NCBI GenBank assembly: GCA_964554015.1
Contig: CAZKMO010000126.1
Coordinates: 1 to 9,776, forward strand
From: CAYUAG01 sp964554015
GTDB taxonomy: Bacteria; Zhuqueibacterota; QNDG01; CAYUAG01
DNA length: 9,776 nucleotides
Reading direction: 5' to 3'
Made by a program: the position numbers and the translations under genes. Positions 1 through 5,677 of this stretch are shown piece by piece. Every line of letters begins with the position of its first letter. Position 1 is the first letter of the stretch. The notes beneath the pieces were generated by a model, which did not search any database, was not told the DNA's origin, and saw only the letters and a program-made list of their open reading frames with translations.

Positions 1-54
1 TAGCTCGTTGGGCTCATAACCCAAAGGTCGGAGGTTCGAATCCTCCCCCCGCTA
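1..54 (+). tRNA. Initiator tRNA-fMet (CAT anticodon), 5' end cut off by the window
   Basis: This is the 3' two thirds of a tRNA, beginning in the D arm. The anticodon stem TTGGG/CCCAA (8-12/20-24) encloses the loop CTCATAA with anticodon CAT at 15-17. Three consecutive G:C pairs next to the loop are the hallmark of initiator tRNA. The T arm is GGAGG-TTCGAAT-CCTCC, the acceptor 3' strand is CCCCGCT (47-53) and the discriminator is A54. The next bases are CTA, not CCA, so the CCA tail must be added after transcription. A T-rich tract follows (56-95) without a hairpin. The acceptor 5' strand lies outside the window, so acceptor pairing cannot be checked. Confidence 0.93.
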
Positions 55-96
55 CTATTTTTCCTTTATTTTTCATTTTTATATACTTTGTTTTTC

Positions 97-125
97 TTGA
101 TTTAATAATCAATATTACATATATT
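97..125 (+). promoter_or_regulatory. Candidate sigma-70-type promoter with an inverted repeat over the -35
   Basis: TTGATT (97-102) and TATATT (120-125) are separated by 17 nt. They match the -35 and -10 consensus at 4/6 and 5/6 positions and lie 94 nt upstream of the REC-PAS-GAF kinase. The -35 is one arm of a perfect 6-bp inverted repeat, TTGATT-TAAT-AATCAA (97-112), which could be an operator. In DNA this AT-rich such matches arise by chance, so this is only a candidate. Confidence 0.3.
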
Positions 126-150
126 AATAAAGAGATATAAAATATATTTA

Positions 151-179
151 TTGATTTCTCTATTATATCTGTTTACATT
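151..179 (+). promoter_or_regulatory. Second candidate sigma-70-type promoter ahead of the first kinase
   Basis: TTGATT (151-156), a 17-nt spacer and TACATT (174-179) give 4/6 matches at each element. The predicted start near 186 would leave a leader of about 33 nt, which is more usual than that from the upstream candidate at 97-125. No GG-N10-GC sigma-54 signature is seen in this gap. Either candidate, or neither, may be real. Confidence 0.27.
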
Positions 180-218
180 AAAAGTTGATGAGTTCCCTAT
201 TATTTTTTAAGGATTACC

Positions 219-3185
219 ATGACATCGAAAATTAAAATTTTAGTTGTTGAGGATGAAAGAATAGTAGGTGAGGATATCAAGAATTCATTGAAAACACTGG
301 GTTATATTGTAACTAAAATTGTTACTACCGGTGAGATGGCACTCACTGAAGTAGAAAAGAATCCACCTGATATTATTTTAATGGATATTGTTTTAAATAG
401 CAAAATGAGTGGGATCGATGTTGCTGAGAAGATAAAAAAACAATATGATATCCCTGTGATCTATCTGACTGCTTATGCTGATATGCAAACACTCGAGAAA
501 GCAAAATTTACGGAACCATATGGGTATATACTAAAACCTTTTAATTTACTGGAACTCCAGGGCACTCTGGAAATGGCTTTGTATAAATATAAAATGGAGA
601 AGAAATTAAGAGAAAGAAATGTTTGGATATCTTCGGTAGTGGGAAGTATTGCAGATGGAGTTATGGCAACTGATAATCAGGGAAAAGTTACATTTGTAAA
701 TCCAATTGCAAAACGTTTGATTGGAGCTGCTAGAAAACAAATTATGGGAGTATCAATTGAAAAGGTATTGAATTTAGTTGATGAGAAAGTTGGTAAATCA
801 GTTGAAGGATATATGGCTAGGTTATTAAAAGAGGGGGGTATTGAAAGTTTATCCCAGAGTGCAATAATGATTTCCCAAAACAGAACAAGAATTCCGGTTG
901 ATTATAGCATTGCTCCCATCAGAAATGATAAAGGAATTATTGAAGGAGTTGTAACTGTATTCCGGGATATTACGGAAAGAAAAGAGAATGAACAAGCCTT
1001 AAAAGACAGATATAATTTTGAGAGTATAATATCAAAGATTACTTCTAATTTTATTAAGAATCCGTTTCATAAACTGGATGATACTTTTAATTATGCCCTC
1101 AAAGATATTGCCGGATTTGCCCAGGGTGATTGTGCTTGTATGTATATCTATTCCTTAAGGCAGGATTCTTTATCCCTTAGATATTCATGGAGTAAAACGA
1201 ATGATTCTGAATTACATTCATTTGTAAATTTGATTACTGAAAGAGGAAATGATTTTTTAAAATCATTAAAAAATCATGAAACTCTGTTTATAAATAAAAT
1301 AGAAGATTATCCCAATAAAAGTAGTAGAGTTATTACCGAAACAGTAAAAAAGAATTTTCGTCCTTTTATATTAGTACCAATGATTTTAAATAATGCTTTG
1401 TATAGTGTATTAGGATTTTTTGGTAGTAAGGATGAACAGATAAAGAATAAACACGATTTACTATCCTTGATTAATACAGTTTCTGATATTTTTATAAATG
1501 TTCTGGAACGAAGAAGAGCAGAGGAAAGTTTAAAAGTTTCTGAAGTTAGGTACCGGGGACTTTTTGAGGCAATGCATGCTGGAGTAATATATTTTAATAG
1601 TAAAAAAAGAATTGTTTCCTGTAATAATTCTGCGGAAATAATTTTTGGAGTAAAATCCTCTGATATGCTGGGAACAAGTTTACTGAGTAAGAGTTGGAAA
1701 TTACTGAATGAATATGGAGTTGATTTAAGGGATAGGGAAAATCCAGTTGATATTGCTTTTATAACCGGTAAACCGGTCTTAAATAGAACTATTGGATTAA
1801 TAACTTCCCAAGGCGAAAAAAAATGGTTGCTATTAGATGTAACTCCAATTTTTAATGAAAACACTGATAAACCAGAATCATTATTTATGATTTTTACTGA
1901 TATTACCCAAAGAAAAGAAATGGAATTTACTCTAAAAGCAAGAAATTTAGAATTGGAAGCTTTGACCACAATAGCAAATATTGTAAGTGGTACACTTGAT
2001 TTGAAAGTTATAGTCAATAAAGCTCTTGATGAGATCTTAAGGATTATGGATTTTTCCAAAGGGTGTGCTTTTATTTATAATGAAATAGGAGATTCTACAG
2101 TAGTTAATGTTTTCCGAAATATTACTAAGAAATTATCCGAAGCTCTACTATCTTATCAAGAGGATAAATCATCGGAGTATTGGAAAAGATTGAGTGAAGG
2201 TACTATTCAGTGTTTTTTAACTAAAGAGATTTTAATAGGAAATCAGTATAAATTCAAAAAGATACCAGCTGAGTCTTCATTGTATTGTCTTCTTGTTCCT
2301 TTAAAAGTGGGCGAAAATATTATTGGATCTTTAATTTTCTTTAGTAAGAGATTTTTATCTTCTCAGGATTTTGGATATTATTTTTTTTCCAATGTAGGCA
2401 ATCAGATCGGATTAGCAGTGAGAAATGCTAGATTATATGAAAAAACCAATCAAACTTTGATGGAATTAAAAGTAACTCAGGATAAGCTTGTGGAATCAGA
2501 AAAATTAATCGGATTTGGTGAAATGGCGAGCAGTGTAGTACATGAAATTGGTAATCCTTTGGGATCAATATCAAATTCGATTCAAGTACTCAAAAAGAAG
2601 TTAAAAGTTGATCCCACTATGAAAGAATTGATAGATATCATTGGATGGGAAGCAGAAAGATTAACAAAATCGGTTGAGCAGTTAAGAGAATTATCTAAAC
2701 AACGCAGTTATGATTTTACCAAGAATGATCTGCAAGATATTGTGAAGCGAGGTCTTTTGATAATTAATAAGGATTTTGAATTAGTAATGGGTAAAAATAT
2801 AAAGACTCGTTTCTCTAAAAATATTCCTCTATCCAGGCTGGATTCGGATGCAATGCAACAGGTGGTTTTTAATTTAGTAAAAAATGCATTACAAGCAAGT
2901 GAGGAAGGTGGGCAAATAGAGGTTATCTTAAAGAGCCCAACAAAAACAAATAAAAAACATTTGATATTGGAAGTTAAAGATTATGGAACAGGAATATCCA
3001 AAAAAAATATTGATTCAATATTCGAACCATATTTTTCTACCAAGTCCAAAGGAATGGGATTAGGAATGTATGTGGTGAAAAAAATTGTAGAAGCACATCA
3101 TGGTACTATTAAAATCAATAGCAAGGAAAATTTAGGAACAACAGTGACAGTAACCATACCTGTCAAAGGAGTTGGCCATGGTTAA
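219..3185 (+). CDS. Soluble multi-sensor histidine kinase, REC-PAS-GAF-PAS-GAF-HisKA-HATPase
   Basis: This 988-residue kinase starts with its own receiver and ends with a transmitter. The receiver (about 5-122) has acidic residues E11/D12, phospho-acceptor D56, T84 and K106. It is followed by PAS1 (about 132-255), a GAF-like domain (about 268-430), PAS2 (about 437-567, ending FTDITQRK), a second GAF-like domain (about 577-740), a short coiled coil, HisKA and HATPase. The H-box reads VVHEIGNPLGS with H775. The N-box is NLVKNALQAS (N889), the G1 box DYGTGI (D921) and the G2 box GMGLGM. No transmembrane segment is visible, so it should be cytoplasmic and sense internal ligands or redox state through PAS/GAF. 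The ATG has TAAGGA 5 nt upstream. Its stop overlaps the next gene, an NtrC-type activator, which is its likely partner. The N-terminal receiver suggests it is itself controlled by another kinase. GAF boundaries are approximate and the ligands are unknown. Confidence 0.93.
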   Translation: MTSKIKILVVEDERIVGEDIKNSLKTLGYIVTKIVTTGEMALTEVEKNPPDIILMDIVLNSKMSGIDVAEKIKKQYDIPVIYLTAYADMQTLEKAKFTEPYGYILKPFNLLELQGTLEMALYKYKMEKKLRERNVWISSVVGSIADGVMATDNQGKVTFVNPIAKRLIGAARKQIMGVSIEKVLNLVDEKVGKSVEGYMARLLKEGGIESLSQSAIMISQNRTRIPVDYSIAPIRNDKGIIEGVVTVFRDITERKENEQALKDRYNFESIISKITSNFIKNPFHKLDDTFNYALKDIAGFAQGDCACMYIYSLRQDSLSLRYSWSKTNDSELHSFVNLITERGNDFLKSLKNHETLFINKIEDYPNKSSRVITETVKKNFRPFILVPMILNNALYSVLGFFGSKDEQIKNKHDLLSLINTVSDIFINVLERRRAEESLKVSEVRYRGLFEAMHAGVIYFNSKKRIVSCNNSAEIIFGVKSSDMLGTSLLSKSWKLLNEYGVDLRDRENPVDIAFITGKPVLNRTIGLITSQGEKKWLLLDVTPIFNENTDKPESLFMIFTDITQRKEMEFTLKARNLELEALTTIANIVSGTLDLKVIVNKALDEILRIMDFSKGCAFIYNEIGDSTVVNVFRNITKKLSEALLSYQEDKSSEYWKRLSEGTIQCFLTKEILIGNQYKFKKIPAESSLYCLLVPLKVGENIIGSLIFFSKRFLSSQDFGYYFFSNVGNQIGLAVRNARLYEKTNQTLMELKVTQDKLVESEKLIGFGEMASSVVHEIGNPLGSISNSIQVLKKKLKVDPTMKELIDIIGWEAERLTKSVEQLRELSKQRSYDFTKNDLQDIVKRGLLIINKDFELVMGKNIKTRFSKNIPLSRLDSDAMQQVVFNLVKNALQASEEGGQIEVILKSPTKTNKKHLILEVKDYGTGISKKNIDSIFEPYFSTKSKGMGLGMYVVKKIVEAHHGTIKINSKENLGTTVTVTIPVKGVGHG
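3165..3171 (+). promoter_or_regulatory. Ribosome binding site AAAGGAG that fixes the activator start
   Basis: AAAGGAG lies inside the 3' end of the upstream kinase gene and ends 6 nt before ATG 3178. An in-frame TTG at 3172 would touch the site with no spacing and is unlikely to be used. This supports ATG 3178 and an 8-nt gene overlap (3178-3185), typical of translational coupling. Confidence 0.75.
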
Positions 3186-4542
3186 TATATTAGTGGTTGA
3201 TGATGAGAAAAGTATGCGGAGAACCTTATCCATAGCTCTCCAGGATGATGGATATGAAGTTATGGAAGCTGCTAATGGTAAAGAAGCATTAGAATATATT
3301 AACAATGAAGTATTCGATATAGTAATAACAGATCTGGTTATGGATGATATTGATGGCATTGAATTACTTCGTAACATTAAAGAAGTAAATCCTATAACTG
3401 AAGTTTTGCTTATGAGCGCACATGGGACCATTCCAAAAGCAGTTGAGGCGATGAAGAAGGGAGCTTTTGATTTTATTGTTAAACCATTCACCATGGAACA
3501 ACTTGATATAGTTCTAACTAAAGTATTGGACCAATTAGAATTAAAGAAAACAATAAAACACCTCAAAGCAGTTCTGGCAGATCATTATTCCTTTCAAGAT
3601 ATTATAGCAACCAGTATCCAGATGAGGGAAGTGTTACATAAAACTATTCAAATCGCTGATTGGTCTGTACCAGTGTTAATACAGGGTCCCAGTGGGGTTG
3701 GTAAAGAGCTGGTTGCCTTGGCAGTGCATCAATTAAGCAGTAGAAAAAATAATCCCTTTGTACCCATTAATTGTGGCGGATTTCCGGATACACTGCTGGA
3801 CAGCGAACTTTTTGGGCATTGTAAAGGGGCCTTTACCGGAGCCACTCTGAATAAACGAGGACTTATTGAAGAAGCTGATAAGGGGACCCTTTTTTTAGAT
3901 GAAATAGGTGAAGCCCCCTTTGCTCTTCAGGTACGACTTTTACGATTTTTGGATAATGGCCGTTTCAGAAGGGTGGGAGAAGTAAAAGAACGCAGCAGTG
4001 ATGTTCGTATTATTGCCGCCACCAATAAAGATTTAAATAGCTATATTAAAAAGAAAAAATTTAGAGAAGATTTATTTTATAGACTTTCTGTAGCAGTATT
4101 ATCAATTCCTCCCTTAAGCAAGAGAAAAGATGATATAATCCCTCTGGTTCAGCATTTTATTACACTTTACAGTAAAAAGATGAATAAACCAGTTCCCAAA
4201 TTACATCCTCAGGTTAGTGCAATTTTTCAAAACTATGATTGGCCAGGAAATGTACGAGAGCTTGAGAATATAATCGAACAGGCCTTAATAGTTGAAAAGA
4301 AAAATTGTATAACAGTTGAGGATTTACCCCCCAAATTCCAAGAATATTCGGTTGATCCTGACTTATTTATACAAGGTAATCCTACTTTGGAAGAGATTGA
4401 GAAACGGTATATACTTTCTGTCCTTAAGAATACCAGGGGTAATAAAAAGAAGGCAGCGGAAATATTAAATATTTCCCGTACTACCCTGATTTCTCGCTTA
4501 AAAAAATATCAGGCAAATAAAAAAAGTGTTCAGAATACCTGA
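3178..4542 (+). CDS. Sigma-54-dependent response regulator, NtrC/AtoC type (REC-AAA+-Fis HTH)
   Basis: This 454-residue protein is a full-length enhancer-binding activator of sigma-54 RNA polymerase. The receiver (1-118) has D8/D9, phospho-acceptor D52, S80 and K102. The AAA+ domain (about 138-372) has Walker A GPSGVGKE (170-177), where proline replaces the usual glutamate at the second position. It also has an intact GAFTGA sigma-54 contact loop (217-222), Walker B GTLFLDEIG (236-244), the FREDLFYRL segment (295-303) and WPGNVREL (355-362). A Fis-type helix-turn-helix occupies about 420-444 (GNKKKAAEILNISRTTLISR). It overlaps the upstream kinase gene by 8 nt, so that kinase is its probable phosphodonor. 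Candidate targets inside the window are the sigma-54-like elements at 4679 and 7897, but that link is inference. The DNA site it binds cannot be read from the sequence. Confidence 0.95.
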   Translation: MVNILVVDDEKSMRRTLSIALQDDGYEVMEAANGKEALEYINNEVFDIVITDLVMDDIDGIELLRNIKEVNPITEVLLMSAHGTIPKAVEAMKKGAFDFIVKPFTMEQLDIVLTKVLDQLELKKTIKHLKAVLADHYSFQDIIATSIQMREVLHKTIQIADWSVPVLIQGPSGVGKELVALAVHQLSSRKNNPFVPINCGGFPDTLLDSELFGHCKGAFTGATLNKRGLIEEADKGTLFLDEIGEAPFALQVRLLRFLDNGRFRRVGEVKERSSDVRIIAATNKDLNSYIKKKKFREDLFYRLSVAVLSIPPLSKRKDDIIPLVQHFITLYSKKMNKPVPKLHPQVSAIFQNYDWPGNVRELENIIEQALIVEKKNCITVEDLPPKFQEYSVDPDLFIQGNPTLEEIEKRYILSVLKNTRGNKKKAAEILNISRTTLISRLKKYQANKKSVQNT

Positions 4543-4583
4543 TATAAATAACAGAAATTGAACATATTAGATTGAATTAAGAT

Positions 4584-4643
4584 AGACTATATTATTAGAG
4601 TATTCTTCAGACTATCATAAATAACTGAGAAATAATTATTTAT
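4584..4643 (+). repeat. Short direct and inverted repeats upstream of the receiver pair
   Basis: AGACTAT occurs twice in direct orientation (4584-4590 and 4609-4615, 25 nt apart). Just downstream is a perfect 8-bp inverted repeat, ATAAATAA/TTATTTAT (4617-4624 and 4636-4643) with an 11-nt spacer. They lie 36 to 95 nt upstream of the sigma-54-like element at 4679, where activator binding sites might sit. The sequences are all or mostly A/T and short, so chance is a fair explanation. No T-tract follows, so a terminator is not supported. Confidence 0.25.
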
Positions 4644-4678
4644 AAAAATTTGTTTCAGGATGAGAAGAATTGTATTTT

Positions 4679-4694
4679 TGGCATGAAACTTGAT
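4679..4694 (+). promoter_or_regulatory. Candidate sigma-54 (-24/-12) promoter with an imperfect -12 element
   Basis: TGGCATG-AAAC-TTGAT resembles the consensus TGGCACG-N4-TTGCW. The GG (4680-4681) and the -12 dinucleotide (4692-4693) are separated by the required 10 nt, but the -12 reads GA instead of GC. The predicted start near 4705 gives a leader of about 25 nt before ATG 4730, with AGAGG at 4719-4723. The -24 half is a good match. The -12 mismatch lowers confidence. The activator encoded just upstream is an obvious candidate regulator. Confidence 0.4.
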
Positions 4695-4729
4695 AAATAT
4701 CTAAATTACATAATTATCAGAGGTTATTT

Positions 4730-5083
4730 ATGAATCACATTCTTCTTGTCGATGATGATTTGAATTTTCGTCGTTCTTTATTAATACATATGGAACTGGA
4801 AGGATATAAAGTTACCGGAGCAGAAAGTCCATTGCAAGCTTTATCAATCCTTAATAAATATGAGAAACAAAATAGGCTTCCGGATGTCATTATTACGGAT
4901 ATTAAAATGCCTGAAATGGATGGGAGAAATTTTGCAAACAAAATAAGAATAAAACATCCTAAAATACCAATTATTATGATATCAGCTTTTGATGTTCCGG
5001 ATAATACTCTGGATTTTCCATTTTTAAAGAAACCATTTAAAGTACAAGAGATTTTAAATATAGTTGAAAACTTTACAAAATAG
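4730..5083 (+). CDS. Single-domain response regulator (receiver only), first of a tandem pair
   Basis: This is a complete 117-residue receiver with no output domain, so it probably acts by moving phosphate or by protein contact. Active-site residues are D8-D10, phospho-acceptor D57 in VIITDIKMPEMDG, S85 and K101. The distance from S85 to K101 is 16 residues. In the receivers of the two activators and of the first kinase in this window it is 22, so the alpha-4 region is about 6 residues short. The N-terminal block LLVDDDxNFRRSL is shared with the next gene, showing a tandem duplication. The start is ATG with AGAGG 6 nt upstream. The following gene begins 5 nt after the stop, so the two are very likely co-transcribed and translationally coupled. 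The partner kinase is not known. The flanking kinases are candidates. Confidence 0.92.
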   Translation: MNHILLVDDDLNFRRSLLIHMELEGYKVTGAESPLQALSILNKYEKQNRLPDVIITDIKMPEMDGRNFANKIRIKHPKIPIIMISAFDVPDNTLDFPFLKKPFKVQEILNIVENFTK

Positions 5084-5088
5084 GTTCA

Positions 5089-5436
5089 ATGATGCAAGGT
5101 GTTTTATTAGTAGATGATGATAAAAATTTTAGACGATCCCTGGCCGTAAATCTAGAAATGTTGGGATACCAGGTGTATGAAGCAAAAAATGGTATGGAAG
5201 CTTTGCAATTTCTCAAAGATAATCAAGAAAATGATGATAGGGTAGGTGGAGTAATAGTTGATGCCCGTATGCCTGGATTAGATGGTTTTTGGTTAACCGA
5301 TCAACTTTTAGCAAGTTATCCTGAATTACGGGTGATTATCCTATCTGCTTATCCTTGTCCTAGTAAATCTGATAGATATACCTTTTTAACTAAACCCGTT
5401 AAAATTGAAAAATTAACACAGGTATTGAATCAATAA
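5089..5436 (+). CDS. Single-domain response regulator (receiver only), second of a tandem pair
   Basis: This 115-residue receiver-only protein is a diverged duplicate of the preceding one (shared LLVDDDxNFRRSL and a following LGY.V/EGY.V). It has D9-D11, phospho-acceptor D58 in VIVDARMPGLDG, S86 and K102. The S86 to K102 spacing is again 16 residues, the same shortening of the alpha-4 region as in its neighbour. Translation probably begins at one of two adjacent ATGs (5089 or 5092). Only a weak AGG at 5082-5084, overlapping the upstream TAG stop, precedes them, so coupling to the upstream gene is likely. The sequence TATTGAATCAATA at 5423-5435, across the end of the gene, is a perfect 13-nt palindrome around a central A. 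It may be incidental. Function beyond phosphate handling cannot be inferred. Confidence 0.92.
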   Translation: MMQGVLLVDDDKNFRRSLAVNLEMLGYQVYEAKNGMEALQFLKDNQENDDRVGGVIVDARMPGLDGFWLTDQLLASYPELRVIILSAYPCPSKSDRYTFLTKPVKIEKLTQVLNQ

Positions 5437-5531
5437 GGTTAAAAAAACATTTTAAAAATTTAAATAATAAATAGCAATAGGAATGAAAATAAGGGATCAA
5501 AGAAGGGGATTAAACCACTCAGCGGTAATTA

Positions 5532-5547
5532 TTGTATCCGTATACAA
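5532..5547 (+). repeat. 16-nt interrupted palindrome, candidate operator
   Basis: TTGTAT-CCGT-ATACAA is a perfect 6-bp inverted repeat with a 4-nt centre, 131 nt upstream of the hybrid kinase start. A dimeric helix-turn-helix regulator could bind it, and the distance suits an enhancer-type site. As RNA it would form a small weak hairpin. The rest of the 241-nt gap (5437-5677) holds A/T-rich tracts but no convincing promoter and no terminator that I can see. Confidence 0.35.
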
Positions 5548-5663
5548 GCAGAAGTGCAATTTATAACTTAGAAGGTAACTCAGGAAAAATGATTAGATTG
5601 TTTTTTGTTTAAATAAGAATTTTTTTGTGTACTTTTTTATATGGTTTTTATTTTGATTTTATT

Positions 5664-5670
5664 AAGGAGA
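5664..5670 (+). promoter_or_regulatory. Strong ribosome binding site AAGGAGA pointing to an ATT start codon
   Basis: AAGGAGA is the best Shine-Dalgarno match among the genes of the window. Seven nt downstream, at 5678, is an in-frame ATT that opens the hybrid kinase reading frame. No ATG, GTG or TTG lies at a suitable distance. The first conventional start in frame, GTG 5726, is 55 nt from the site and has no ribosome binding site of its own. The frame is closed by TAA at 5663-5665, so no start further upstream is possible. Confidence 0.65.
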
Positions 5671-5677
5671 ATTAGTT

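Noticed and set aside
1307..2059. Open frame of 250 codons on the minus strand inside the first kinase
   Set aside because: It lies wholly antisense to clear PAS/GAF coding sequence. Its product is Ser/Phe/Ile-rich, as expected from the complement of AT-rich coding DNA, and has no recognisable domain.
3172..3174. TTG 3172 as the start of the first sigma-54 activator
   Set aside because: It directly abuts AAAGGAG with no spacing, whereas ATG 3178 has a normal 6-nt spacing and begins right at the conserved receiver strand.
3132..3566. Open frame of 144 codons on the minus strand across the kinase-activator junction
   Set aside because: It is antisense to the 3' end of the kinase and to the activator receiver, both strongly conserved on the + strand. 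Its Ser-rich low-complexity product matches nothing I know.
5437..5470. Rho-independent terminator after the receiver pair
   Set aside because: The sequence is A/T-rich with small AT palindromes but no G:C stem, so a terminator is not supported.
5642..5657. Sigma-54-like TGGTTTT-TATT-TTGAT before the hybrid kinase
   Set aside because: The spacing is right, but apart from GG and TTG it is mostly T. The -12 is GA, and the predicted start near 5668 would fall inside the ribosome binding site, leaving the message without it.
5437..5677. Riboswitch or structured leader in the gap before the hybrid kinase
   Set aside because: I compared it by eye with the cyclic-di-GMP (GEMM) consensus and found no match. 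Apart from the palindrome at 5532-5547 I see no extended pairing and no terminator hairpin with a T-run.
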